Assembly (NCBI RefSeq): GCF_012396485.1
Contig: NZ_JAAXPO010000002.1
Location: 186,001 to 250,000 of the forward strand
Source: Leuconostoc holzapfelii
GTDB lineage: Bacteria; Bacillota; Bacilli; Lactobacillales; Lactobacillaceae
Length of the DNA: 64,000 bases
Direction: 5' to 3'
The notes under the pieces are model-generated. The model did not search any database and had not been told where the DNA came from. It saw only the letters and a program-made list of their open reading frames with translations. Below are positions 8,606 through 18,240 of the stretch, piece after piece. How positions within the stretch are numbered: position 1 is the first letter of the stretch; each line of letters begins with the position of its first letter. Position numbers and translations under genes: made by a program.

Positions 8606-10095
8606 CTTCTTTTCCCTTTTCTTTTCAAAACAATTGGCATCCCGAAAACCGCTTCAAAGAAACTTGCTTTTTGCGTGAAAACAAAGATCTCCAACTGTAA
8701 ATCTGCTGATGTCTGTGCCGTAATGGTGACTTGGCTTTCCCCAATTGAGACAGTCAGCTGCGTAATTTTTTGCCGACGCCCATCATCTAAGGCATCCGCT
8801 AACCGTAAAATGGCAGACAATTTGGCAATTCTAAGCCGCTGTGCCGGTGAAAAATCTTCTACGGTACGTAAGGCATCATCAGGCGTTTCGGCACTATGGT
8901 ATCGCGCAATTGAGGCAATCATTCGTTGCTCAACAGTCGCAAGACCATAAAGATCAATACCGGTCAATATTTCTTCAGAATACTGATAATGCTTTTGTGA
9001 ATTAATAAAACTCCCAACATCATGAACCAAGGCCGCAACGCCCAAGAGTAAACGATCGCGTGCCGTTAAATGGTGTATTTTTTTAAGCCGATCAAATAGC
9101 TGGTGCGCATAGGTTAGGACCAATTCACGATGTTGCTTTTCAACCATATAGCGATCAGCAATTCCGCGCGCGGCTGTGATAATATCGTCATCTGCATGCA
9201 CATCCGTGACTGACAAACCATCCAGTACTGTCAGATCACTAATTTGCAAGCTTGAAACATTAGTGGCTTGCATCACATTCAATAAAAGCAGCATTTCCGT
9301 TAAGACAAATGGCACATCGTTTAGTTCAACGGCATATTTTTCCATAATCGCTTGATCATTTAAATTTGATAAATCATCTGTTACCACTTGAATTGCTGTT
9401 CGCGATACTGTCATGCGGTGTTGGTTTTCAGGTAGAAAAATTTGTTGTGCCGCGTCTGCCCCCAACAATATTAAGCTATCCACCGCCTTAAAAGGGGGTA
9501 ACATGTGCCAAAAATCGGCTAATTTACTATTAATGAGTTCAATTGCAAACGCCGTTTCTTGAGCCACGCCAATCGACATGGCATTCAATGTTTGCGCCAA
9601 CCTAACCGGCCCAACAGCTGAATGTTGTGAAAAAGCGAAGCGATCATGTTCAAAATAACCAAGGTCAATCCGTGTGGAACTCATCCCTAAAACAAAAATA
9701 TTCTGTCCTGCTTGCATCAATTGTTGTTGATTGTCAGCTTGGCGTAACGCTAATTGCCGATAAAAGCTTTCTTGATTCCCGTTTAGCCATTGAATTTTAA
9801 GCCCTGTGGTAGATTCCACCTGGTCTGCAAAATAGACGGCATTTTTCATTTGCGATAAGGTCTCACTGCCAAAAAGTTGGACTGTTTTTACTGCGTAGTC
9901 ACGTAAGAGTTGTTGAAATTTATGCACCTGTTCCAATGCGCGGCGCATAATTTCAGTCGAAAATATTGGTGAATTGATGTCGCTCTCACTGAATTCACGT
10001 GTGACATTTTCAAGTTTTTCCCCAGTTTTTGTATTCACAATCTGCAAAGCAGCCGTACTGGAATTCAATAAGATGATCCCCTCTAATGTTGCCAT
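8602..10095 (-). CDS. Ppx/GppA-like protein with C-terminal HD domain, degenerate phosphate loops
   Basis: Protein of about 497 residues, first gene of the polyphosphate operon. Its layout is that of long Ppx/GppA proteins: an ASKHA-like N-terminal half, then an HD-type helical domain (about residues 310-450, with LVHDVGSFINSQKHYQYSEEI). The normally conserved glycine-rich loops are altered: IILLNSSTAALQIVN replaces the first DxGSNS loop, and FVLGMSSTRIDLGYF replaces the DxGGGS/T loop seen in its neighbour. LNGNQESFYRQ keeps an acidic residue where the catalytic Glu is expected. It may be a regulatory or sensory paralogue rather than a phosphatase. Start: ATG at 10095 with GAGG upstream; an in-frame GTG at 10101 overlaps that site. 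Confidence 0.8.
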   Translation of the reverse strand: MATLEGIILLNSSTAALQIVNTKTGEKLENVTREFSESDINSPIFSTEIMRRALEQVHKFQQLLRDYAVKTVQLFGSETLSQMKNAVYFADQVESTTGLKIQWLNGNQESFYRQLALRQADNQQQLMQAGQNIFVLGMSSTRIDLGYFEHDRFAFSQHSAVGPVRLAQTLNAMSIGVAQETAFAIELINSKLADFWHMLPPFKAVDSLILLGADAAQQIFLPENQHRMTVSRTAIQVVTDDLSNLNDQAIMEKYAVELNDVPFVLTEMLLLLNVMQATNVSSLQISDLTVLDGLSVTDVHADDDIITAARGIADRYMVEKQHRELVLTYAHQLFDRLKKIHHLTARDRLLLGVAALVHDVGSFINSQKHYQYSEEILTGIDLYGLATVEQRMIASIARYHSAETPDDALRTVEDFSPAQRLRIAKLSAILRLADALDDGRRQKITQLTVSIGESQVTITAQTSADLQLEIFVFTQKASFFEAVFGMPIVLKRKGKRS

Positions 10096-10216
10096 GTCCA
10101 CCTCAAATATATTCGTATTAGTACATCTAGTTTATCACATCAATCTCTCTTTTTTAACTCATAAACACTAAATACTGTCACATTTGATCCCTATCACGAT
10201 CAATAACAATGACACA

Positions 10217-10801
10217 CTAATTATGGTATTTAAAGGGACACGTTTCCTCATGATCATTTATCACACCCATGCCCTGTAAGTAAGAATAAATGGTCACGGG
10301 TCCTGCAAATTTGAACCCGCGTTGCTTCATATCTTTGGCCACCTGCTGCGACAAGCTATCTTGTGCAGGAATCAATGCCATATCCGTGACATGGTGATCA
10401 ACAACAGCATGATCGGTAAAATGCCACATATAGTCTGAAAAGCTCCCAAAATCTTTCTGAACCGTTAAAATAGCCTTGGCATTGTTGATCGTCGCCGCAA
10501 TTTTCAATCGGTTACGAATAATATTAGGATTGTCTCTTAATGCCAGTTCATCTGCAGCCGTCATCTCACTAACAGCTGCAATATCAAAATTTTTGAATGC
10601 TTGTTTTAATCCTGGCCGTTTGTTCAACGATATTTCCCAACTCAAGCCAGCCTGGAATATTTCTAAAGTTAATAGTTCAAATAATAATTGATCGTCATGG
10701 CGTAACGGATGCCCCCATTCGACATCATGATAGGCTGTCATCGTATCAGACGGCCGATAGTTTGCCACCCATTGACATCTCATGATTTCCGCGTTAACCA
10801 T
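10217..10801 (-). CDS. tag: DNA-3-methyladenine glycosylase I
   Basis: Protein of 194 residues when started at ATG 10801, which has AAAGG 7-8 bases upstream; the frame is open further to 10858. It excises 3-methyladenine from alkylated DNA. The Tag family zinc ligands are visible: Cys of MRCQW and His of YHDVEWG at the N-terminus, and His/Cys of HEETCPF at the C-terminus. LEIFQAGLSWE matches the base-recognition segment with the conserved Glu and Trp. It overlaps a small membrane-protein ORF by 22 bases, which suggests coupling. Confidence 0.93.
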   Translation of the reverse strand: MVNAEIMRCQWVANYRPSDTMTAYHDVEWGHPLRHDDQLLFELLTLEIFQAGLSWEISLNKRPGLKQAFKNFDIAAVSEMTAADELALRDNPNIIRNRLKIAATINNAKAILTVQKDFGSFSDYMWHFTDHAVVDHHVTDMALIPAQDSLSQQVAKDMKQRGFKFAGPVTIYSYLQGMGVINDHEETCPFKYHN

Positions 10802-10929
10802 TTCATTACCTTTCTCATCGGGTCCTGTTGTTTTCTCTCTGGTGATCGGGTATGCCAATATATCACATGTGCAACTGTTGCGACGACCACAGTAGATACT
10901 GCCGCAGCAAAGAATGTTTTATCGTTCAT
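10780..10929 (-). CDS. Small single-pass membrane protein, unknown function
   Basis: ORF of 49 codons starting at ATG 10929 with a good GAGG six bases upstream. One hydrophobic helix (FFAAAVSTVVVATVAHVIYW, about residues 6-25) is followed by a basic tail with several Arg/Lys (RSPERKQQ, RKVMKWLTRKS), consistent with an N-out, C-in membrane peptide. The stop lies inside the first codons of tag, so the two are probably co-transcribed. I do not recognise a family. It could be a chance ORF, but ribosome-binding site and composition favour a real gene. Confidence 0.55.
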   Translation of the reverse strand: MNDKTFFAAAVSTVVVATVAHVIYWHTRSPERKQQDPMRKVMKWLTRKS

Positions 10930-10978
10930 TTTGACCTCTCTTTTATCAGACGTTCTCATGCCGCCAATATTTTGATAT

Positions 10979-11010
10979 AAAAAAAACCACACCAAAAAGG
11001 TATGATTTTA
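10979..11010 (-). terminator. Terminator of eno
   Basis: On the minus strand, AAATCATACC and GGTGTGGTTT pair fully if G-U pairs are allowed, around a TTTTT loop, and are followed by a run of T. It lies 14 bases after the enolase stop. Confidence 0.75.
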
Positions 11011-11023
11011 GTCTAGCATGTTA

Positions 11024-12396
<1,373 letters not shown>

Positions 12397-12444
12397 TCAC
12401 AGAGCGGTGAGTGATACATAATTTGTATTGGAAAATCAGCATGA

Positions 12445-12999
12445 TTATGATGATACTGCTTGTTGTATCGCCTTTTTTAAGCGATATTGCATCTGCTCAA
12501 ATCGGCGACTCGACACCACTTGATCTGGTTGTGCCATGCCGAGTAATTGCAACACAGCCTGTCGAAATTCTGGCGTCTGTGCCACAGCGGTTTTAGCTAA
12601 CATTTCTCGTAACATATAAATTTGCTCTGGATTATAAGTGTCCGTGCCACAATCAATCATTGTCCCCGCCAAATCATTACTGTCAGAAATCATTTGTTTT
12701 TCAAAATCTGCTTTGGCAGTATAGTATGATCGCACCAGATCCGTGGCGTGGTTCGTCAACGCCGTCATAAAGTAGGTCGAAAACTTAGCGCGGGGATGTT
12801 TCGTATCAAATTTTTTAACACATCGAAATAAAATTTCTAAGCCATCAGCATACCAATCGTCTGCCGTAATGCGACTACTGATTTTACGACGATGAACGTC
12901 AAACATGGCACCACGAAGATGCTTAATCAAGACACGATAAGCAAATTCATGCCCATTTTGTGCCGCGCGAACAGCGGCAATTAATCTATCTTTTCCCAA
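12445..12999 (-). CDS. SigH/ComX-like alternative sigma factor
   Basis: Protein of 184 residues resembling short sigma-70 family members. Region 2 is recognisable at about residues 40-95: DWYADGLEILFRCVKKFDTKHPRAKFSTYF is split here by eye into a helix ending in FDTKHPRAKF and the promoter-melting segment STYFMTALTNHATDLVRSY. Region 4 (about 140-184) is weak but Arg-rich. Position supports SigH: Firmicutes usually have mrnC-rlmB-yacP-sigH, and here the gene directly follows rlmB, with yacP missing. In LAB this factor drives late competence genes such as comFA. The start codon is TTG (12999) after GGGGAAAGG; the upstream spacer carries competing hairpins. Confidence 0.75.
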   Translation of the reverse strand: MGKDRLIAAVRAAQNGHEFAYRVLIKHLRGAMFDVHRRKISSRITADDWYADGLEILFRCVKKFDTKHPRAKFSTYFMTALTNHATDLVRSYYTAKADFEKQMISDSNDLAGTMIDCGTDTYNPEQIYMLREMLAKTAVAQTPEFRQAVLQLLGMAQPDQVVSSRRFEQMQYRLKKAIQQAVSS

Positions 13000-13009
13000 C
13001 TACCTTTCC

Positions 13010-13073
13010 CCACATTTTCCGTGTGGCAGTAATTAGAAATCGCTTTGACGCATCCTGATAACTACTGGCACAC
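13010..13073 (-). promoter_or_regulatory. Inverted repeats in the rlmB-sigH spacer
   Basis: The plus-strand arms 13021-13035 (GTGTGGCAGTAATTA) and 13059-13073 (TAACTACTGGCACAC) pair at 13 of 15 positions around a 23-base loop. A second hairpin, CCACA/TGTGG at 13010-13014 and 13022-13026, shares bases with it and would cover part of the GGGG region before the sigma gene's TTG start. The two structures are mutually exclusive, as in a translational switch; no U-run follows, so a simple terminator is unlikely. Confidence 0.45.
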
Positions 13074-13075
13074 CT

Positions 13076-13837
13076 TTACAGTGGGTTACGTGAGTTAAAT
13101 CCTTGATAAATCAATAAACTTGCAGCAACACTGGCGTTCAAACTTTGCACGTGACCAATCATGGGGATGGTGACCATGCCATCGACTTTCTTTTTAAGCA
13201 AAGGTGAAATCCCTTTACCCTCATTGCCGATTACTAGCGCCGTCGCCCCTTGAGCGTCCCACCGGCGATAATCCTCGCCGGCCATATCTGTCCCAAAAAT
13301 CCATACGCCACGGTCTTTGAGTTCACTAACCGTATTGACCAAATTTGTCACACGTGCGACCGGCACATGTTCAATGGCTCCGGTTGAAATCTTGGCCACA
13401 GTCGCTGTGAGCTGCACTGCGCGACGTTTAGGAATGATAATTCCATGTACGCCAGCTGCATCCGCTGTACGTAGAATTGAGCCTAAATTGTGCGGATCCT
13501 CAATGCCGTCCAAAATCAAGAAAAATGGCGCTTCTTGGCGTTGCTCAGCGCGGGCAAATAAGTCATCGATTGTCGCATAATTAAACGCTGCAACACTCAA
13601 GACAACCCCTTGATGATTGCCACCATCGGTTAGTTCATCAAGTTTTGACTTTGGGGCTTGTTGAATAACCAAGCCTTTCTTTTTGGCAAGCTGGGTCACT
13701 TCGTTTCGGATTTTATCCTGTAATCCAGTTTGTAACCACACTTTATTAATTTCTTGTGTCCCTTTTAACGCTGCCACACTGGCATAATGGCCATAGACAA
13801 ATTCGGCTTGGTTTGGTGTTTCGTGTTCACGTTTCAT
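13076..13837 (-). CDS. rlmB: 23S rRNA (guanosine-2'-O-)-methyltransferase RlmB
   Basis: SPOUT-class methyltransferase of 253 residues (TrmH family). An N-terminal substrate-binding domain (FVYGHYASVAALKG, about residues 13-95) precedes the knotted catalytic domain with LDGIEDPHNLGSILRTADAA (motif 1, catalytic Arg), ALVIGNEGKGISPL (motif 2) and QSLNASVAASLLIY (motif 3). It methylates a conserved guanosine in 23S rRNA. It overlaps mrnC by 4 bases, which fits the rRNA-processing pairing seen across Firmicutes. Confidence 0.95.
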   Translation of the reverse strand: MKREHETPNQAEFVYGHYASVAALKGTQEINKVWLQTGLQDKIRNEVTQLAKKKGLVIQQAPKSKLDELTDGGNHQGVVLSVAAFNYATIDDLFARAEQRQEAPFFLILDGIEDPHNLGSILRTADAAGVHGIIIPKRRAVQLTATVAKISTGAIEHVPVARVTNLVNTVSELKDRGVWIFGTDMAGEDYRRWDAQGATALVIGNEGKGISPLLKKKVDGMVTIPMIGHVQSLNASVAASLLIYQGFNSRNPL

Positions 13838-14241
13838 TTTACTGTTCTCCCTGATTCGACTTGTTCAAAAATCCACGCCATGAGTGTTTGAATACGGTCA
13901 TGTTGTTGTGACAGATATAAGAAACCAAACAGCGCTTCTACACCCGTTGAAACACGATAGCTCACAACATCAGTATTCTTGGCTTTCGTGTGCGACTTCG
14001 CATTGCGTCCACGCTTGAAATAGCTCAGTTCGGTATCGGTTAGAATTTCGTTTGTCATCATCAAGTCAAACAAAGCGGCATGCGCTTTGGCTGAAACATA
14101 GTGCTTGCTGCGCTTTTGTAATTCATTGACCTTCGTTAGGCCTAATGAAATTAAATGTTGGCGCACCTCAAGTTCATAGATTGCATCGCCGATATAAGCC
14201 AACGATAACCCGTTCATTTGTTCATATTGTAAATTAGTCAT
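13834..14241 (-). CDS. mrnC: Mini-ribonuclease III
   Basis: Protein of 135 residues consisting only of an RNase III catalytic domain, with the acidic signature AYIGDAIYELEVRQHL near residue 15 and TGVEALFGFLYL near the C-terminus; it has no dsRNA-binding domain, as expected for MrnC, which finishes 23S rRNA ends. Coupled to rlmB by a 4-base overlap. A minus-strand TATAAT ends only 6 bases before the ATG, so the transcript may be leaderless unless transcription starts further upstream, where the GGGAG just before the ATG could then serve as ribosome-binding site. Confidence 0.93.
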   Translation of the reverse strand: MTNLQYEQMNGLSLAYIGDAIYELEVRQHLISLGLTKVNELQKRSKHYVSAKAHAALFDLMMTNEILTDTELSYFKRGRNAKSHTKAKNTDVVSYRVSTGVEALFGFLYLSQQHDRIQTLMAWIFEQVESGRTVK

Positions 14242-14247
14242 ACTCCC

Positions 14248-14253
14248 ATTATA
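14248..14253 (-). promoter_or_regulatory. -10 box abutting the mrnC start
   Basis: TATAAT on the minus strand followed by GGGAGT and then the ATG of mrnC. Expected transcription start coincides with the A of ATG. No good -35 hexamer. Confidence 0.35.
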
Positions 14254-14341
14254 CGCGAGATCGTCACGCCGCGTACGAGTTTCCTAAGTTGCTACAGAAC
14301 CTCTTTAGTGTAAACGGGTTGGTCGTGGGAGCCCATGATTT

Positions 14342-14378
14342 TGGCCTAATTGGTATTTTTTATGGCCTAATTGGCATT
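14342..14378. repeat. Two direct repeats between rpoC and mrnC
   Basis: TGGCCTAATTGG followed by TATT or CATT occurs at 14342 and 14363, exactly 21 bp apart (two helical turns). Each copy contains GCCTAATTGGC-like dyad symmetry. Could be a tandem operator; no regulator is known here. Confidence 0.4.
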
Positions 14379-14395
14379 ATTTGCGATGAAGGCAC

Positions 14396-14425
14396 AAAAA
14401 AAGCTCACATCACTGTGAGCTTTTT
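14396..14425 (-). terminator. Terminator of rpoBC
   Basis: Perfect hairpin AAAAAGCTCACA / TGTGAGCTTTTT with a 4-base loop, 19 bases after the rpoC stop. Confidence 0.92.
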
Positions 14426-14443
14426 GGGGGCATCTATTGATTA

Positions 14444-17400
14444 TTAAGCATCAAATGACTTTGCCACGTCATCTAACTTTGGAATATCAGCTGAAATTTC
14501 GGTTTCAGTCTCAGGTTGTGCAATGACATCCCCAACGACCTTACTCTTAATCTTGCGATATTCAGCCATCCCTGTTCCGGCAGGAATAATCTTACCAATG
14601 ATAACGTTTTCTTTCAAACCAACCAATGGATCGTTCTTACCGCGAATGGCAGCATCAGTCAAGACACGTGTTGTTTCTTGGAATGATGCAGCAGACAAGA
14701 ATGAGTTTGTTTCCAAGGCAGCCTTTGTGATACCAAGCAAAACCGGACGAGCCGTTGCTGGCACCAAACCATCAAACAAGGCTGGTTCATTGGCGCGTTG
14801 GAAATCAGCAATATCCATCAACATCCCTGGCAAAAGATTCGTTTCACCTGGATCCATAACGCGCACCTTACGCAACATTTGACGGATCATCACTTCGATA
14901 TGCTTATCTGACACTTCGATACCTTGCAAACGGTAAACCTTTTGGATTTCCGTCAACATGTATGATTCAGTCGTCAACGTATCTGTGACGGCAAGCAATT
15001 CCTTTGGATCAATTGGGCCTTCGTTAATGGCATCACCACGTTGGATCTCATCACCTTCAGCAAAACGCATCCGCGCAGCCAATGGCAATGTGTAGGTCCG
15101 TGTGTCTGTTTCGCCTTCGATTGTCACAGCCTTTGTGCGTTCAGCTGGGTTTTCTTCGATAGCCACAACTGTACCTGTCACTTCAGAAATTTCTGCACGT
15201 CCCTTAGGAATACGTGCTTCAACAATTTCTTGCACACGAGGCAAACCTTGTGTGATATCGTTTCCACCGGCAACACCACCCGTGTGGAAGTTACGCATCG
15301 TCAATTGCGTTCCTGGTTCACCGATTGATTGGGCAGCCACTGTTCCAACAGCTTCACCAACTTCAACTTCTTCACCAGTCGCCAAGTTACGACCATAATC
15401 CAGCACAGAAACACCGTGTTCAGTCGTTGATGTAAAGACAGAACGAATCGTCACTTCTTCAATACCAGCAGCGACAATTGTCTTTGCGACATCTTCATCA
15501 ATCATTTCGTTACGCGCAACCAGCTTTTCACCAGTTTCTGGATCAAAGACTGACTTCATGGCATAACGACCCAAGATACGATCGTACAATGGTTCAACTA
15601 CAGATGTACCATCCATGATTGCCTTAACAGCCACACCACGGTCAGCGTTGTTGTTCCATTCACGCACGATAACGTCTTGCGCCACGTCGACAAGTCGACG
15701 TGTCAAGTAACCAGAGTTGGCCGTCTTCAAGGCCGTATCTGACATTCCCTTACGGGCACCGTGGGTTGAAATAAACATTTCCATCACAGTCAGACCTTCA
15801 CGGAAGTTCGCAGTAACTGGCAATTCGATAATCTTACCACCAGGGCCCGCCATCAAACCACGCATACCGGCCAACTGCACGAAGTTAGAAATGTTACCAC
15901 GCGCACCTGAGTCCTGCATCATAAAGATTGGGTTGGTTGGTTCAAAGGATGCAATCAACTTATCTTGGATAACATCTTTAGCCTTTGTCCAGATTTCAGT
16001 GACACGTTGGTAACGTTCGTCATCCGTAATCAAACCACGACGGAATTGCTTTGTGACTGTGGCCACTTGCTTATGTGCATCTTCCAAAATCGCTGGCTTT
16101 TCCGTCAATTCCGTCACATCGTTCATTGACACTGTCAAACCAGATTCTGTTGACTTTTCATAACCAAGGTCTTTCATGCGGTCCAAAAGTAATGACGTTT
16201 CCGTCACCTTGTAACGCTTATAGACTTCAGCGATGATGTCTGACAAGAAGCCCTTCTTAAATGAGCCCACCACTGGTGTATCGGCGAGGTATTCATGAAT
16301 GTTTTCACCCGCTTCGATAAAGAAACGATCATCAACACCTTGGAAGTTATCTTCAGAAGGTTCGTTAATGTATGGGAAATCACCTGGCAAAATTTCGTTG
16401 AAAATCAACTTACCAACAGAAGTCACCATAATCTTTGAACGTTGTTCATCTGTAAATGGCTTTGCTGCTGGGAATGATGCGGTTTGAATACCAATACGTG
16501 TGTGATAGTGGACAACTTTGCTTGCAAAGGCGATTTGCGCTTCTTCAACAGAAGAGAAAATCATGCCTTCACCTTCACGGCCAGCTTCTTCAGTCGTCAA
16601 GTAGTAGTTTCCAATCACCATGTCCTGAGATGGGGCAACGATTGGCTTCCCATCCTTAGGTGCCAAAATGTGGCCGGCAGCAAGCATCAACAAACGTGCT
16701 TCAGCTTGTGCTTCATCAGACAATGGCACGTGAATGGCCATCTGATCACCATCGAAATCGGCGTTATAGGCTTCAGTAACCAATGGATGCAAACGCATCG
16801 CCTTACCAGAAACCAACACTGGTTCAAAGGCTTGGATTCCCAAACGGTGCAACGTAGGGGCGCGGTTCAAGAGCACTGGGTGTTCCTTAATCACGTCTTC
16901 CAAGACGTCCATCACGTCTTCATCAGCCTTGTCAATCTTGCGCTTAGCAGACTTGACGTTACCGGCTAACTTACGTGTTGTCAATTCCTTCATGATGAAT
17001 GGACGGAACAATTCGATTGCCATTGGACGTGGCAAGCCCATTTGGTTCATCTTCAAGAATGGGCCAACATCGATAACCGAACGACCTGAATAATCGACAC
17101 GCTTACCCAACAAGTTTTGACGGAAGCGACCTTGCTTACCCTTCAACATGTGAGACAAAGACTTCAATGGTCGGTTACCAGGACCAGCCACTGGCCGGCC
17201 ACGACGACCGTTATCAATCAAGGCGTCGACAGCTTCTTGCAACATACGCTTTTCGTTTTGCACGATGATGCCTGGGGCATTCAAATCAAGCAAACGCTTC
17301 AAACGGTTGTTACGGTTAATGACACGGCGGTACAAATCGTTCAAATCAGATGTGGCAAAACGGCCACCTTCCAATTGCACCATTGGTCGCAAGTCTGGTG

Positions 17401-18106
17401 GAATAACTGGAATAACATCCATGACCATCCATTCAGGCTTGTTTTCTGATTGCAAGAATGCTTCAACAATATCCAAACGACGTACGGCACGTACACGCTT
17501 TTGCCCTGTTGCTTCTTGTAATTCACGCTTTAATTGATCTGCTTCGGCAGCTAAATCAACGCTTGCCAGCAAATCTTTAATTGCTTCAGCACCCATGCCA
17601 GCCTTAAAGCTAGCACCAAATTCGCGCTTCAATTCGCGGTATTCACGCTCAGTCATCAATTGCTTCTTTTCAACTGGTGCATCACCAGGTTCAATCACAA
17701 CATATGACGCAAAGTAAATAATTTCTTCAAGTGAGCGTGGTGACATGTCAAGGACAAGTCCCATACGTGATGGGATACCTTTGAAGTACCAAATGTGTGT
17801 AACAGGTGCAGCTAATTCGATGTGCCCCATACGTTCACGACGAACTTTTGATGATGTGACTTCAACACCACAGCGGTCACAAACAATTCCCTTATATCGG
17901 ATTCGCTTATACTTACCGCAGGCGCATTCATAATCCTTTGTAGGTCCGAAGATGCGTTCATCGAACAAGCCATCTTTTTCTGGCTTAAGTGTTCGATAGT
18001 TAATCGTTTCTGGCTTCTTTACTTCACCATAAGACCATGAGCGGATCTTATCAGGCGAAGCCAAACCGATTTGCATGCTTTCGAACTTGTTAACATCGAT
18101 TGCCAT
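14444..18106 (-). CDS. rpoC: RNA polymerase subunit beta'
   Basis: Protein of 1220 residues, normal for Lactobacillales. N-terminal zinc-binding Cys cluster ([15 protein letters not shown], about residues 60-80), the active-site Mg motif [10 protein letters not shown] near residue 450, bridge-helix and trigger-loop region downstream, and a C-terminal [20 protein letters not shown]. No large lineage insertions seen. It follows rpoB after a 134-base spacer containing a strong hairpin. AAAGG lies an unusually long 13 bases before the ATG. Confidence 0.98.
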   Translation of the reverse strand: MAIDVNKFESMQIGLASPDKIRSWSYGEVKKPETINYRTLKPEKDGLFDERIFGPTKDYECACGKYKRIRYKGIVCDRCGVEVTSSKVRRERMGHIELAAPVTHIWYFKGIPSRMGLVLDMSPRSLEEIIYFASYVVIEPGDAPVEKKQLMTEREYRELKREFGASFKAGMGAEAIKDLLASVDLAAEADQLKRELQEATGQKRVRAVRRLDIVEAFLQSENKPEWMVMDVIPVIPPDLRPMVQLEGGRFATSDLNDLYRRVINRNNRLKRLLDLNAPGIIVQNEKRMLQEAVDALIDNGRRGRPVAGPGNRPLKSLSHMLKGKQGRFRQNLLGKRVDYSGRSVIDVGPFLKMNQMGLPRPMAIELFRPFIMKELTTRKLAGNVKSAKRKIDKADEDVMDVLEDVIKEHPVLLNRAPTLHRLGIQAFEPVLVSGKAMRLHPLVTEAYNADFDGDQMAIHVPLSDEAQAEARLLMLAAGHILAPKDGKPIVAPSQDMVIGNYYLTTEEAGREGEGMIFSSVEEAQIAFASKVVHYHTRIGIQTASFPAAKPFTDEQRSKIMVTSVGKLIFNEILPGDFPYINEPSEDNFQGVDDRFFIEAGENIHEYLADTPVVGSFKKGFLSDIIAEVYKRYKVTETSLLLDRMKDLGYEKSTESGLTVSMNDVTELTEKPAILEDAHKQVATVTKQFRRGLITDDERYQRVTEIWTKAKDVIQDKLIASFEPTNPIFMMQDSGARGNISNFVQLAGMRGLMAGPGGKIIELPVTANFREGLTVMEMFISTHGARKGMSDTALKTANSGYLTRRLVDVAQDVIVREWNNNADRGVAVKAIMDGTSVVEPLYDRILGRYAMKSVFDPETGEKLVARNEMIDEDVAKTIVAAGIEEVTIRSVFTSTTEHGVSVLDYGRNLATGEEVEVGEAVGTVAAQSIGEPGTQLTMRNFHTGGVAGGNDITQGLPRVQEIVEARIPKGRAEISEVTGTVVAIEENPAERTKAVTIEGETDTRTYTLPLAARMRFAEGDEIQRGDAINEGPIDPKELLAVTDTLTTESYMLTEIQKVYRLQGIEVSDKHIEVMIRQMLRKVRVMDPGETNLLPGMLMDIADFQRANEPALFDGLVPATARPVLLGITKAALETNSFLSAASFQETTRVLTDAAIRGKNDPLVGLKENVIIGKIIPAGTGMAEYRKIKSKVVGDVIAQPETETEISADIPKLDDVAKSFDA

Positions 18107-18157
18107 CTATTTGCTGTTACCTTTCGTTATTTATTAAGTTAACGGCACAATACCGCA

Positions 18158-18212
18158 GCACGTTTGCTATCAGCTATACCCTCGTGTGGGACACACCTGA
18201 TAACAAACGTGC
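18158..18212 (-). promoter_or_regulatory. Long hairpin in the rpoB-rpoC spacer
   Basis: The arms GCACGTTTGCTATCAG (18158-18173) and CTGATAACAAACGTGC (18197-18212) pair over 16 positions with one G-U pair, and the loop holds a smaller GTGTG-GGA-CACAC hairpin. No T-run follows, so this resembles an RNase III processing site or mRNA stabiliser rather than a terminator. Confidence 0.55.
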
Positions 18213-18240
18213 ACACGGCATGGCACACGTTAATTATCGC

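Noticed and set aside
16484-16969. 161-codon frame opposite rpoC
   Set aside because: Antisense shadow of a conserved gene; no start site or family features. Similar long shadows occur opposite rpoB, ppk, rpsC and others.
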